Assembly: GCF_003385775.1 (NCBI RefSeq)
Contig: NZ_QRDP01000004.1
Coordinates: 2,040,957-2,104,956, forward strand
Direction: 5' to 3'
Origin: Parasphingopyxis lamellibrachiae
GTDB taxonomy: Bacteria; Pseudomonadota; Alphaproteobacteria; Sphingomonadales; Sphingomonadaceae
Length of the DNA: 64,000 nucleotides
The position numbers and the translations under genes were made by a program. Below are positions 1-7,935 of the stretch, piece by piece. The notes beneath the pieces were generated by a model that ran no database searches, was not told the origin of the DNA, and was given only the letters and a program-made list of their open reading frames with translations. Within the stretch, counting starts at the first letter, position 1. Each line of letters starts with the position of its first letter.

Positions 1-350
1 GCATGATGTTTACCGGTGTGCCCAACATGGTGTGGGTGTTCGGCTATTTCCGGGCAAGCTGGACCTTGCGGGCCGATCTGGTCAGCGATTTCGTCTGCCG
101 GTTGCTCAGGCATATGGAAGAGAAGGGCGCGCAGAGCGTTACCCCCGCGCTACGGCCCGAAGATGCCGACATGCCGCTGCTCGACTGGCTCGATCCGGAC
201 AATTTCAACCCCGGCTATATGATGCGCGGCATGCACCTGCTGCCCAAGCGCGGCGACAAGCCGGAATGGCAGCATAACCAGGATTACTGGACGGAGAAGG
301 ACGAACTGCCCGAGATCGATCTGGACGATCCGGCGTTCCGCTATGCATAG
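1..350 (+). CDS. FAD-dependent (flavin-containing/Baeyer-Villiger type) monooxygenase, C-terminal fragment
   Basis: The reading frame is open to the left edge and ends at the TAG at 348-350, so only about the last 115 codons are present. The fragment carries the C-terminal block typical of EthA/AlmA-like FAD monooxygenases: FTGVPN, VFGYFRASWTLRADL and a GYMMRGMHLLPK tail rich in aromatic residues. Enzymes of this family use NADPH and O2 to hydroxylate or insert oxygen into ketones and hydrocarbons. The nucleotide-binding motifs lie outside the window, so the subclass is an inference. A second, complete FMO-type gene lies about 2 kb downstream, separated by unrelated genes. Confidence 0.8.
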   Translation, partial: MMFTGVPNMVWVFGYFRASWTLRADLVSDFVCRLLRHMEEKGAQSVTPALRPEDADMPLLDWLDPDNFNPGYMMRGMHLLPKRGDKPEWQHNQDYWTEKDELPEIDLDDPAFRYA

Positions 351-362
351 CGGGCGGCGCGG

Positions 363-956
363 CTAGCTGTTGCCCGTCCGCTTGCCGAGCATGTCGCGGT
401 AAAATGCGAAGGCCGGGGCCATATCGGCGTCATAATCGCCAGTCGGCACGATAACCGGACCGACCCCGGCCCGACGGCGCTTATAGTCCATAAAGCCGCA
501 GACGATCGGCACGCCCGCGCCATGGGCGATCCGATAAAAGCCGGTACGCCATTCCTGCGCCGTTTTCATGCCGCGCGTGCCTTCCGGTGCGACGGTGAGG
601 ACAAACTCCGTCCGCCGCGCGAACTCGTCGATCATCTGCTGGACCATATCGCGCTTGATACCGCGCTGGACGGGCACACCGCCAACCTGCCGCATGAATT
701 TGCCCATCGGCCATTTGAACAGCGAATCCTTGGCCATGAAATGCGTATCGAGCCCCAGTTCATGGGTCAGCCCGACATAGTTGGGAAAATCCCAATTGCT
801 CGTATGCGGCGCAGCAATAATGACGAAACGGCGCTCTGCGGGCGGAGTGCCGATGGCGGTGAATTTGTGGCAGCGATAGATGAAATGGAGAATGCCCAGA
901 ACAAAGCGGGCGAGGAGGCCCATCGGCCGTGCGTCAGGGCGATCCGTTGCATCCAT
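363..956 (-). CDS. 1-acyl-sn-glycerol-3-phosphate acyltransferase-like protein (PlsC domain)
   Basis: This 197-residue protein has the two signature motifs of the PlsC/LPLAT superfamily: the catalytic HX4D box as HTSNWD (about residues 51-56) and PEGTR (about 124-128). The N-terminus has a hydrophobic stretch (LLARFVLGILHFIY) that could dock on the inner membrane. The family transfers acyl chains from acyl-ACP or acyl-CoA to lysophospholipids or related acceptors. The protein is shorter than classical PlsC and resembles the stand-alone small members, so the acceptor cannot be named. The start at 956 was chosen because residues upstream of it look noncoding; no clear ribosome-binding site is visible, so the start is uncertain. 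It is convergent with the monooxygenase fragment. Confidence 0.8.
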   Translation of the reverse strand: MDATDRPDARPMGLLARFVLGILHFIYRCHKFTAIGTPPAERRFVIIAAPHTSNWDFPNYVGLTHELGLDTHFMAKDSLFKWPMGKFMRQVGGVPVQRGIKRDMVQQMIDEFARRTEFVLTVAPEGTRGMKTAQEWRTGFYRIAHGAGVPIVCGFMDYKRRRAGVGPVIVPTGDYDADMAPAFAFYRDMLGKRTGNS

Positions 957-1073
957 AACAACAGGCTCTGCACGAAAGCATGCCGATAGCCAATGGCCTT
1001 GCCCATGGCAGACAGTCCCGCGCATTCCTGCTAGCAAATGGCGGAGGCAGACAACGACCCCGGGGAGAGCGAT

Positions 1074-1535
1074 ATGCGAAACATGCTGGCGGCAACACTT
1101 GCAGCCATGGCGGCCCCGATTTCCACACCCGCCCCCGCGCAGGAAGTGACCGATCCCGATATGGAGGTCGACTCAATCGCACTGGTACCCGGCGAGGGCG
1201 TCGTGTTCGGTTTTGGCGAAGGCTATTCGCACCAGCTGCTGCTCGTCCGCCATCGCGGCGAAGAGGCGCTGGCGACGCCGCTCGCACCCGGCGAGGTCCG
1301 CGCCGTCCTCTACACCGATGCCGGTGAAACCTGGCTTGAAATGGAGAACGGCACAGGCGAGACCCTGTACTTCGATGCACTGGCGGACCGCAACGGCAAT
1401 GGCGGCTTCGGTTCGGTGCCCTCCAGCGCCGTGCCGGTGGGCGAGCGGATCATCGCCGGGCGCTGGGCCTTCGAGATCGCAAGCCTGGTGATCGGAGAAT
1501 TCTCCTATGGACCGCACGGAGATCACAACCATTAG
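1074..1535 (+). CDS. hypothetical exported protein
   Basis: This 153-residue protein starts at the ATG at 1074, preceded by a purine-rich GGGGAGAG at about 1062. An upstream in-frame ATG at 1038 would only add residues ahead of a good signal peptide. The N-terminus (MRNMLAATLAAMAAP followed by APAQ) looks like a Sec signal with cleavage after AQ. The mature part is acidic and predicted beta-rich, and ends in a His-rich GPHGDHNH tail that could bind metal, which is speculation. No family is recognised. It is upstream of and in the same direction as the LysE gene. Confidence 0.6.
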   Translation: MRNMLAATLAAMAAPISTPAPAQEVTDPDMEVDSIALVPGEGVVFGFGEGYSHQLLLVRHRGEEALATPLAPGEVRAVLYTDAGETWLEMENGTGETLYFDALADRNGNGGFGSVPSSAVPVGERIIAGRWAFEIASLVIGEFSYGPHGDHNH

Positions 1536-1562
1536 CGGCGTGGCGCCGATAACGGGGCGCCG

Positions 1563-2180
1563 ATGCTGAGCGCGACCCTTGCCGCCTTTCTCGGAACGGC
1601 GCTGCTGATCGAACTGACCCCGGGGCCGAACATGGCCTATCTCGCCCTGGTGTCCGCCGTTGAGGGACGGCGCGCCGGGTTGGCCACGACGATCGGCATT
1701 GCTCTGGGACTGGCGATCGTCGGCCTTGCCGCCGCATTCGGCCTGGCCGCGCTGCTCTCCGCTTCGCCACTAGCTTTTGCAGCGCTGCGCTGGGGCGGCG
1801 CACTTTACCTGTTATGGCTCGCTTTCGAAGCCTGGACAGGTGCCGGCGAAGTCTCCCCCAGCCGCGCCAACCACCGCAAAAATGCTGCGCAGCATTTTCG
1901 CCGCGGACTGACCGTGAACCTGCTCAACCCAAAGGCCGCCCTCTTTTTCGTCGCGATCCTGCCAGGCTTTACCGAGGCCGCCCGCCCGCTCATTCCGCAG
2001 GCCGTGATCCTCACTCTGCTTTATGTTGCGCTGGCGACAGCGGTGCATCTCGGCATTGTCGGGCTGGCCGGCACCGCGCAGCGCTGGCTGGCCGATCCGG
2101 CACGCCAGCGGGTTGCGCGCAAGGGCTTTGCCATCATCCTGGCGGGCGTCGCCGCATGGTTCCTGATCAGCACGCAATGA
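1563..2180 (+). CDS. LysE/RhtB-family amino-acid exporter
   Basis: This 205-residue integral membrane protein has the hallmark LysE-family start, in which the first helix runs into ELTPGPNMAYLA (residues about 17-28). About five to six hydrophobic segments follow, with a NLLNPKAALFFVAILPGF motif (about 119-136) that is strongly conserved in RhtB/LysE proteins. The family exports amino acids or homoserine lactone-like metabolites across the inner membrane, driven by the proton gradient; the substrate cannot be told from sequence. The start lies just after a GGCGCC-N8-GGCGCC inverted repeat (1542-1561), which may affect initiation. Confidence 0.88.
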   Translation: MLSATLAAFLGTALLIELTPGPNMAYLALVSAVEGRRAGLATTIGIALGLAIVGLAAAFGLAALLSASPLAFAALRWGGALYLLWLAFEAWTGAGEVSPSRANHRKNAAQHFRRGLTVNLLNPKAALFFVAILPGFTEAARPLIPQAVILTLLYVALATAVHLGIVGLAGTAQRWLADPARQRVARKGFAIILAGVAAWFLISTQ

Positions 2181-2225
2181 GCGCCGAACTTGTTCGCGGC
2201 CGAACGCCGTGCTTAACCCCGCGTC

Positions 2226-3542
2226 ATGAGCGACCCCCATCCCAAAATCTGTATTATCGGGGCCGGCTGTTCGGGCTTCACCATGGCCAAGCGGCTTAAG
2301 GATCATGGCCTCACATACGATCAATTCGAGGCGTCGGACGATATCGGCGGCAACTGGTATTACAAAAACCCCAACGGCATGTCGGCCTGTTATCAGAGCC
2401 TGCATATCGACACCTCCAAATACCGGCTGGCGTTCGAGGATTATCCGGTGCCGGACGACTGGCCCGATTTCCCGCACCATGCGCAATTGCTTCAATATTT
2501 TCACGATTATGTCGATCATTTCGGGCTGCGCGAAGCGATCACCTTCAACACCCGCGTCGACAAGGCCGAGCAGCTCGAAGACAAAAGCTGGCGCGTCACC
2601 CTTTCGACCGGCGAGGCGCGCGACTATGATGCGCTGATTGTCGCCAACGGCCATCATTGGGACCCGAACACGCCCGACTATCCCGGCCATTTCGACGGAT
2701 ACCAGACACACAGCCACGCCTATTCCGACCCCTTCGAGCCGCATGACTATCGCGCCGAGACTGTCATGGTGGTCGGCGGCGGCAATTCGGCGATGGATAT
2801 CGCCTCGGAGCTGTCGCAGAAACCGCTCGCCGCGAAACTCTTCATCTCGATGCGGCGCGGCGTCTGGGTGCTCGGCAAATATGCCAACGGCCAGCCGGCG
2901 GACAAGGCGGTGCTGCCAAGCTGGATGCCGGCCAAATTCGGGCGCAAACTCGCCCAGCGGGTCATCAAGAAACAGCTGGGCCGGATGGAGGATTACGGCC
3001 TGCCCAAGCCCGACCATGAACCATTGGAAGGCCATCCCAGCGTCTCGGGCGAATTCCTGACCCGGGTCGGCTGCGGCGATATCCTGCCCAAGGGCGCGAT
3101 AGAGCGGCTGGACGGTGACGGCGTAATCTTCACCGATGGCAGCCGGGAACAGGTGGACGCGATCATCTGGGCCACGGGCTACAGGATCAGCTTTCCGTTC
3201 CTGACGGACCCCGCGCTGCAGCCCAAAGACAATGCCTATCCGCTCTACAAGCGCATGGTGAAGCCGGGTTACGAGAATCTCTTCTTCCTGGGTTTGGCCC
3301 AGCCCCTTCCAACGCTGGTCAACCTCGCCGAACAGCAAAGCAAACTGGTGGCCGCCGCCCTAACCGGCACTTATGCGTTTCCGGAAGCCGAAGAGATGGA
3401 ACGCGTGATCGTCGAGGACGAGAAAATCCACCTCAGCCATTTCTATGCGTCCAAGCGGCACACGATTCAGGTCGATTTCGGGACATATTGCCGGGATTTG
3501 GTGAAGGAGATTGGGCGAGGTGCGGGGCAGAGTGGTAGTTGA
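2226..3542 (+). CDS. flavin-containing monooxygenase (FMO-like)
   Basis: This complete 438-residue class B flavoprotein monooxygenase has an N-terminal FAD-binding Rossmann motif (IIGAGCSGFTMAK, residues about 9-21), an FMO fingerprint FDGYQTHSHAY (FxGxxxHxxxY, about 158-168) and a second NADPH-binding glycine motif VVGGGNSAMD (about 181-190). A late ATG motif (IWATGYRISFPF) is typical of the group. Such enzymes oxygenate soft nucleophiles or ketones with NADPH and O2. The native substrate is unknown. It stands alone, with a LysE gene 45 bp upstream, and no regulator is adjacent. Confidence 0.88.
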   Translation: MSDPHPKICIIGAGCSGFTMAKRLKDHGLTYDQFEASDDIGGNWYYKNPNGMSACYQSLHIDTSKYRLAFEDYPVPDDWPDFPHHAQLLQYFHDYVDHFGLREAITFNTRVDKAEQLEDKSWRVTLSTGEARDYDALIVANGHHWDPNTPDYPGHFDGYQTHSHAYSDPFEPHDYRAETVMVVGGGNSAMDIASELSQKPLAAKLFISMRRGVWVLGKYANGQPADKAVLPSWMPAKFGRKLAQRVIKKQLGRMEDYGLPKPDHEPLEGHPSVSGEFLTRVGCGDILPKGAIERLDGDGVIFTDGSREQVDAIIWATGYRISFPFLTDPALQPKDNAYPLYKRMVKPGYENLFFLGLAQPLPTLVNLAEQQSKLVAAALTGTYAFPEAEEMERVIVEDEKIHLSHFYASKRHTIQVDFGTYCRDLVKEIGRGAGQSGS

Positions 3543-3610
3543 CGAACTGACCGCTCAGTATGCTTAATAACCACAGAGCGACTTCCTTGAACCGGAAAGC
3601 AGACAAAGAA

Positions 3611-4009
3611 ATGCAGAAATTGAGAGTATCTGGATTAACCGTAGCGGCCATCCTCATATCGATAACAATCGGCAGAGCGGCCTCCGCTCAAGAAAATGAC
3701 AGGATCCCCGCCCAATTTCACGGCGTCTGGAATTCCTCTGCCTTTGTTTGCGAAATGCCCGTCAATGAGCGTTTTGATGATGGCGCGATCACCATCGAAG
3801 CAACTGCAATCCAATATGTCGAAAGTGGCGAAAACGTTTCGGCAGTCCGCGTCCTCAGTGACAATAAAATCGAATATGACGCGACATATGAGGAAGCGGG
3901 AGACAGTCCTCCGGAGAGACGCACCGGCCAAACGTTGACGCTATCAGCCAGCGGCCGCGCGCTACGGCTGATCGGTGATTACGTGAATGATTATGTAAGG
4001 TGCGAATAA
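3611..4009 (+). CDS. small exported protein, paralogue of the gene at 8751-9176
   Basis: This 132-residue protein begins at the ATG at 3611, which directly precedes a signal peptide (MQKLRVSGLTVAAIL...AASAQ). The mature domain starts IPAQFHGVWNSSAFVCE and ends VRCE, with one Cys near each end that may form a disulfide. The pattern IPxxFxGxW, a Cys, an IEAxxIxYxES segment and a terminal RC is shared with the exported protein at 8751-9176, so the two look like diverged paralogues. G+C counted by hand over 3781-3900 is about 50%, clearly below its neighbours. The in-frame ATG at 3560 is less likely. Function unknown. Confidence 0.65.
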   Translation: MQKLRVSGLTVAAILISITIGRAASAQENDRIPAQFHGVWNSSAFVCEMPVNERFDDGAITIEATAIQYVESGENVSAVRVLSDNKIEYDATYEEAGDSPPERRTGQTLTLSASGRALRLIGDYVNDYVRCE

Positions 4010-4015
4010 GCCGGT

Positions 4016-4720
4016 TTAGGTAGCCGCGCTCGGCAGCCGCCAATCGACCGGCTCCAACCCCTGCGCTTCCAGAAACGCATTGGCCTTCGAGAAATGTCGG
4101 CACCCGAAGAAGCCGTTATGCGCTGACAAGGGCGACGGGTGCGCGGCTTTCAGCACCAGGTGCCGCCCGCTCTGCTCCACGCTCTGGACGAACGCCGCCT
4201 TTTTCTGCGCGTAGCTGCCCCAGAGGAGGAACACGACCGGCTCGCTTTTCTCCGCCACCAGCCTCACGATCGCGTCGGTGAATTGTTCCCAGCCGCGCCC
4301 GCGATGCGAGGCGGCCATGCCGGATTCCACGGTCAGCACGCTGTTGAGGAGGAGTACGCCCTGCCCGGCCCAATGCTCCAGATGGCCATGGTTCGCGCGC
4401 GGGATGCCGAGATCGCTCTCCATCTCCTTGTAGATATTCACCAGGGACGGCGGCGGGCGGACGCCGGGGCGGACGGAAAAGCAGAGCCCGTGCGCCTGGC
4501 CCGGGCCATGATAGGGGTCCTGCCCAAGGATCACGACCCGGACTTTTTGAAGCGGCGTGGCGTCGAGCGCATGGAACCAGAGCGAACCGGCAGGGAAGAT
4601 CCGCTTGCCGGCCTCTTTCTCGGCAACGAGAAAGGCGCGCAGCTGTTGCATATACTCCGCCTCGAACTCTCCGTTCAGCGGCTCCTTCCAGCTTTCGTCG
4701 AGTTTGATCGCCTGACTCAT
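4016..4720 (-). CDS. ung: uracil-DNA glycosylase, family 1
   Basis: This 234-residue protein carries the family-1 UDG motifs: the water-activating [14 protein letters not shown] loop, the [10 protein letters not shown] segment, and the DNA-intercalating [14 protein letters not shown] loop with the catalytic His. It removes uracil arising from cytosine deamination or dUMP misincorporation, starting base excision repair. The start is the ATG at 4720, which overlaps the stop of the upstream membrane-protein gene by ATGA, suggesting translational coupling. A long in-frame extension up to 4927 is only an antisense/frameshadow of that neighbour. Its stop is 6 bp from the end of the convergent exported-protein gene. 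Confidence 0.95.
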   Translation of the reverse strand: MSQAIKLDESWKEPLNGEFEAEYMQQLRAFLVAEKEAGKRIFPAGSLWFHALDATPLQKVRVVILGQDPYHGPGQAHGLCFSVRPGVRPPPSLVNIYKEMESDLGIPRANHGHLEHWAGQGVLLLNSVLTVESGMAASHRGRGWEQFTDAIVRLVAEKSEPVVFLLWGSYAQKKAAFVQSVEQSGRHLVLKAAHPSPLSAHNGFFGCRHFSKANAFLEAQGLEPVDWRLPSAAT

Positions 4721-5346
4721 GCAGCGCTCCGCCGTGCCAGCATCCGGTCTATGGCGACGAGCAGCATCCCGGCGGCGATGAAGCCCGCCAATAGCATGGC
4801 CATGGTTCCCGCCAGCAGGCCCAGCGTCATCTGCGTCGGATCGAGGAAATAATAGGCATACCAGCCATCCGCCGCCCCGCGGGCAAAGGCGTAAATGCAA
4901 TAGGCAAGCGGCGGGACAGCCGCCCATAGACCCGCGCGCCAGCCCAGCCCTTCATGCGGGAAAAGCAGCCAGGCAAAGGCAAAGAGCAGCGGCGTAGCGT
5001 CATGCAGCATGTGATCGGCCACCAGCTGCAGCCCTTCGGGATTCCAGATATGGCGCAGCGCGAGGGAGTAAACCAGGCCGACAAGGAGAATGGCGGCTGC
5101 CGTAACCATCCGACTCAACGGCCCGGCCAGCCGGCCCTGCGGGCGCAACGCCATAGCGGTGGCGACCAGCGCAACCCCGCTGTTGGTGAGGATCGTGAAA
5201 AAGCCGAAAAAGCGCCAGAGCGCGGCGGCGGGACTGAGCCCCTGCGCGTTGAACTGCGCAATCAGCAGGCCGAGCTGGATCGCCAGCCCCGTCCAGGCGA
5301 TGAGGGCGGTCAGCAGTGCGATCGGTCTGGCGAGGTTCGATGTCAT
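4717..5346 (-). CDS. Pr6Pr-type integral membrane protein
   Basis: This 209-residue protein has about six hydrophobic helices, with conserved polar patches ([15 protein letters not shown], a buried [11 protein letters not shown] segment and WYAYYFLDP). The layout matches the Pr6Pr (FAR-17a/AIG1-like) family of bacterial six-helix membrane proteins, whose function is not established; the paired His/Asp residues in the fifth segment suggest a hydrolase-like or redox site, which is inference. It is co-transcribed with ung through a 4-bp overlap. The start at 5346 faces the divergent GFA gene. Confidence 0.72.
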   Translation of the reverse strand: MTSNLARPIALLTALIAWTGLAIQLGLLIAQFNAQGLSPAAALWRFFGFFTILTNSGVALVATAMALRPQGRLAGPLSRMVTAAAILLVGLVYSLALRHIWNPEGLQLVADHMLHDATPLLFAFAWLLFPHEGLGWRAGLWAAVPPLAYCIYAFARGAADGWYAYYFLDPTQMTLGLLAGTMAMLLAGFIAAGMLLVAIDRMLARRSAA

Positions 5347-5450
5347 CGCTTCTTTTCGTCCGCCTTGTTGGCTGGCGCAAGAGGTGTGCCGCAGATTGCG
5401 CTGTCCTGTTCGCCGCGCTTTGTGGCATGATCGGCCGAGAAGGAGAGAGC

Positions 5451-5864
5451 ATGATGACGATGACCGGACAATGTTTATGCGGACAGTTCAGCTATACCGT
5501 CGATGCGGAGCCGCAGATGACGGCGATCTGCCATTGCAAGAATTGCCAGCGCCAGTCGGGCAGCGCCTATTCGGCCCTGATCTCCGTCCCGGCGGATGCG
5601 GTTACGACCAGGGGCGAACTGAAAACCTATCATGACAAGGGCGAGAGCGGCGCCGGCGTCGACCGGAAATTCTGCACGGAATGCGGATCTCCGGTGCTGA
5701 CCCATATCCCCTCCATGCCCGGCGCGACATTCATCAAGGCGGGGACGCTCGACGATACAAGCGGACTGAAACCGACAATCGAATTCTGGTGCCAGAGCGC
5801 CCAGCCCTGGGTGCCCGAAAATACCGGTGCAATGCGTTTCGATACCAATCCGCCGTCTGGCTGA
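5451..5864 (+). CDS. GFA-family (glutathione-dependent formaldehyde-activating enzyme-like) protein
   Basis: This 137-residue zinc protein has the Cys pattern of the Mss4-like GFA fold: GQCLCG near the N-terminus, ICHCKNCQR in the first third and FCTECGSPV in the middle. The start at 5451 is set by a strong AGGAGAGAG at 5441-5449. Members of this broad family are annotated after S-(hydroxymethyl)glutathione synthase, but most have no demonstrated activity, so no reaction is assigned. It ends in a long GC-rich hairpin shared with the convergent PspC gene. Confidence 0.87.
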   Translation: MMTMTGQCLCGQFSYTVDAEPQMTAICHCKNCQRQSGSAYSALISVPADAVTTRGELKTYHDKGESGAGVDRKFCTECGSPVLTHIPSMPGATFIKAGTLDDTSGLKPTIEFWCQSAQPWVPENTGAMRFDTNPPSG

Positions 5865-5893
5865 CTGGTCCCGAACGCATCTGTTTGAGGGAC

Positions 5894-5931
5894 GGACGGC
5901 CCGAGGGAAGGGGGACCCTCAAGGGCCGTCC
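5894..5931. terminator. GC-rich intergenic hairpin between convergent genes
   Basis: GGACGGCCC (5894-5902) pairs perfectly with GGGCCGTCC (5923-5931), and inside it GAGGG (5903-5907) pairs with CCCTC (5916-5920). It lies between the convergent GFA and PspC genes and could stop transcription from both sides, but neither side shows a U-tract, so it may instead be a Rho-independent-like pause or an mRNA 3' stabiliser. Confidence 0.5.
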
Positions 5932-5940
5932 GAAAGGGGT

Positions 5941-6123
5941 TTAGTTGGCAGCCCAGCCGACAATCAGATAGGCGAGCAGCGCTACCGGGCCGAGGGCGAA
6001 AAGGGTGAGGGCGACCAGGCCGATGCGGATGGCCAGCACATTCCAGCCCGTCCAGCGAGCAAAGCCGGCGCATACGCCCATCAATTTGGCGTTGCTGCGG
6101 TCAAGGGCGAAATTCTGTGTCAT
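5941..6123 (-). CDS. PspC-domain membrane protein
   Basis: This 60-residue protein consists of just a PspC domain: a basic N-terminal part (SNAKLMGVCAGFARWTGW) followed by a transmembrane helix pair region (VLAIRIGLVALTLFALGPVALLAYLIVG). In E. coli PspC sits in the inner membrane and works with PspB to sense envelope stress. Here no pspA, pspB or pspF is adjacent. It is the third gene of a probable operon with two 37-residue micropeptides. Its leader carries the same GAAAGAC stretch (6130-6136 on the complement) as the second micropeptide, in place of a normal Shine-Dalgarno sequence. Confidence 0.85.
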   Translation of the reverse strand: MTQNFALDRSNAKLMGVCAGFARWTGWNVLAIRIGLVALTLFALGPVALLAYLIVGWAAN

Positions 6124-6162
6124 GGTCGGGTCTTTCGTGAAGGGATTTGCAGTAGGAAGTGG

Positions 6163-6276
6163 TTAGGCAACCGGGAGAACCGGGCCGACTGCGGCGCTGA
6201 TGCACGCTGCGCTTACGATAAGGGCGGCAACTGCGGAGAGAGCGGCGCTCTGAAGGTTTGAGAGATTGAGGGTCAT
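6163..6276 (-). CDS. 37-residue membrane micropeptide B
   Basis: An intact 37-codon frame lies 39 bp upstream of the PspC gene. The product is a single hydrophobic segment (LQSAALSAVAALIVSAAC, then AAVGPVLPVA). It is 30/37 identical to the micropeptide encoded 48 bp further upstream. All seven replacements are conservative, and about nine further codons differ only at synonymous positions, which argues that the frame is translated and constrained. The upstream CCTTCATCCGAAAGAC (6283-6298 on the complement) resembles the PspC leader. Function unknown; a small regulator or partner of the stress protein is an inference. Confidence 0.7.
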   Translation of the reverse strand: MTLNLSNLQSAALSAVAALIVSAACISAAVGPVLPVA

Positions 6277-6324
6277 GATGTTGTCTTTCGGATGAAGGTT
6301 TGGGGATCGGTGATCCCGTGCCCA

Positions 6325-6438
6325 TTAGGCGACGGGAAGAACCGGACCGACTGCGGCGGTGATGCACACGGCGCTGACGATGAAGGCAGCGACTGCGGAG
6401 AAAGCGGCGCTCTGAAGGTTGCTGAAATTGATCGACAT
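6325..6438 (-). CDS. 37-residue membrane micropeptide A
   Basis: This 37-codon frame has a clear ribosome-binding site (AGGAG, about 9 bases before the ATG at 6438). The product begins MSINFSNLQSAAF and has one hydrophobic segment and the same GPVLPVA terminus as micropeptide B. It could be a single-pass membrane peptide, or a cleaved peptide with an alanine-rich signal; the short length favours a membrane peptide. It is the first gene after a near-consensus sigma-54 promoter about 54-69 bp upstream, so the three-gene unit looks stress- or activator-controlled. Confidence 0.72.
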   Translation of the reverse strand: MSINFSNLQSAAFSAVAAFIVSAVCITAAVGPVLPVA

Positions 6439-6491
6439 GGTTTTGCTCCTGTTGGTCCCGACAGACCGTTCTGCCGGTTCGCCCCATACTA

Positions 6492-6507
6492 AGCAGGATG
6501 CGTGCCA
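6492..6507 (-). promoter_or_regulatory. putative sigma-54 (RpoN) promoter of the micropeptide-PspC unit
   Basis: Read on the minus strand the site is TGGCACGCATCCTGCT. Against the RpoN consensus TGGCACG-N4-TTGCW it differs at only one base (C for the first T of the -12 box), and the GG and GC invariant pairs are at the correct spacing. Transcription would start about 12 bases downstream, near 6481, leaving a leader of about 43 bases before the first micropeptide. Classical psp operons are also RpoN-dependent, which supports the assignment. The activator site was not identified. Confidence 0.68.
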
Positions 6508-6643
6508 AAACTGCATAATCGTTGTATTACATATTGTTAGGCCAAAAGCTGCCTATCGCGACACATTATTACGTGCGGAGAGTTAGGGTATTTTCCGAAC
6601 CAATGGGAAAATATTCAGGCGATTTGCCATTTGGGCAGGAAAT

Positions 6644-7297
6644 CTATTCGCTGCCCCAGGCAGGTGGCGGCGTCTCGACCGGCGTCGTCAGGTCGAACTC
6701 GACCCGAAAAAAGCGCTCATTCTCGCCCGCGGGCCGGCGCAATTCATAGGCGAAAACCGTATCATCGACCTCCATCGCCCAGACATTGGTGACGGATGCA
6801 GCCAGCCCTTCGCGTTCGAACAGAGCGATCGATTCGGCATCGACGGGAAATTCCTGCCGGGTGGCGCTTCCCGGTTCGGCCGTATCCCCACCATATTGGG
6901 TAACCGCATCCTCGCTGCCATCCTCATGGCGATGATCATGTTTCAGCTGCAGGCCGGTGCCCGTGTCCGTAATCACCCAGGTGCGCGAGCGATCGTCGCC
7001 GACATGAAACGGAATGCGGATCTGATCCGGCGCACAAGACGCAACATGCATGACCAGCGGCTGGCTCGCGATGTCCGCATCTGCTTCGTCGGTCGATACA
7101 AGCTGTCCGGCAAAAGCCTGGCCGCAATGTTGGGACAGGTTCGCCATGAACGCGACCTGCGGATCGGCTTCCCCTTCGGTGTCTGCGGGTTCGGGTGCAG
7201 GCTGCGAACAGGCTGCGAGCGTCAAAGCCGCCAATGTCGCATGGAGAGGAAGGCGCGCGCGCCGAAGCGCCGGACGATAAGAAGAGGGATAGGTCAT
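6644..7297 (-). CDS. hypothetical lipoprotein
   Basis: This 217-residue protein has a lipoprotein signal: a basic start, a hydrophobic core and the lipobox LTLAAC (Cys about residue 30), followed by a Pro/Glu-rich linker. The mature domain contains HCGQAFAG, VASCAPDQIRIPFHVG, RSRTWVIT and an LKHDHRHEDG stretch; two Cys may form a disulfide. I recognise the architecture as a recurrent uncharacterised exported protein, but no function is known. It overlaps the upstream nuclease gene by 4 bp (ATGA), so the two are probably co-translated. Confidence 0.75.
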   Translation of the reverse strand: MTYPSSYRPALRRARLPLHATLAALTLAACSQPAPEPADTEGEADPQVAFMANLSQHCGQAFAGQLVSTDEADADIASQPLVMHVASCAPDQIRIPFHVGDDRSRTWVITDTGTGLQLKHDHRHEDGSEDAVTQYGGDTAEPGSATRQEFPVDAESIALFEREGLAASVTNVWAMEVDDTVFAYELRRPAGENERFFRVEFDLTTPVETPPPAWGSE

Positions 7298-7842
7298 GCG
7301 CCATCTCTACCGATAGCTTGCGCGGCGCGCCAGTCTGACGGCCGGTCGAATTCTCCGCGCCAGATGCCGCGCCGGGCGGAACGCGCCGTTTCTTCGGCCC
7401 GCTCATAACCGGGAAAGGCATAGCGAGACAGAGCGACAGCCCAGCCGGCGCCGAGCATCGCGTGCGCAAGATCGACGCCCGCCGCATTGCGGCACCGCGC
7501 CACTGCACGGCGATACCGGTCCTGCTCATGGCTCTCGCAGGTCAGGCCAGGGGACCGGGCCAGCCGCTCCAGCGCCGCCCGCGCTTCACGCCCGCACGGC
7601 CATTCCGCGCCTGCGCCATCGCGGCAGTTTTGCCGATATTCCGGTGCGTCCATGCCCTGCAGACGAACGGTCCGTCCGTCCACCCGCAGGCTGTCGCCAT
7701 CGATGACCTGCACATCGGCGGGCCCGGCGCTGAGCAGCTCGGGCGGATAGAGATGGTTGCGCACGATCAGCGCGGCGAAGGCCAGCCCCGCCAGCAGGGC
7801 CAGTGAAGCCAGCACATCGAACAGTCGCCGCACTCTTTTCAT
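7294..7842 (-). CDS. exported thermonuclease-family protein (SNase domain)
   Basis: This 182-residue protein has an N-terminal membrane anchor or uncleaved signal (LASLALLAGLAFAALIV) followed by a staphylococcal-nuclease fold: VIDGDSLRVDGRTVRLQGMDAPE carries the metal-binding Asp and active-site Arg, followed later by YRRAVARC with the second Arg and VDLAHAMLGAGWAV. Such proteins cleave DNA/RNA outside the cytoplasm or serve non-catalytic roles. It is upstream of, and overlaps, a lipoprotein gene on the same strand. Confidence 0.85.
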   Translation of the reverse strand: MKRVRRLFDVLASLALLAGLAFAALIVRNHLYPPELLSAGPADVQVIDGDSLRVDGRTVRLQGMDAPEYRQNCRDGAGAEWPCGREARAALERLARSPGLTCESHEQDRYRRAVARCRNAAGVDLAHAMLGAGWAVALSRYAFPGYERAEETARSARRGIWRGEFDRPSDWRAAQAIGRDGA

Positions 7843-7935
7843 GATCGCGCCCTAGCGCGCATTGCGCTGCCATTCCAATCTACCGCTTTCGCACCCTCAA
7901 TGCTTCGTGGCATAAGGGCGTGATGAGGAGAATCG

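Noticed and set aside
1542-1561. GGCGCC-N8-GGCGCC repeat just before the LysE start
   Set aside because: Each half is itself a self-complementary GC hexamer that is common at this base composition; no further evidence for a regulatory role.
1812-3338. 508-codon minus-strand frame across the LysE and FMO genes
   Set aside because: It spans two well-supported plus-strand genes and has no family signature.
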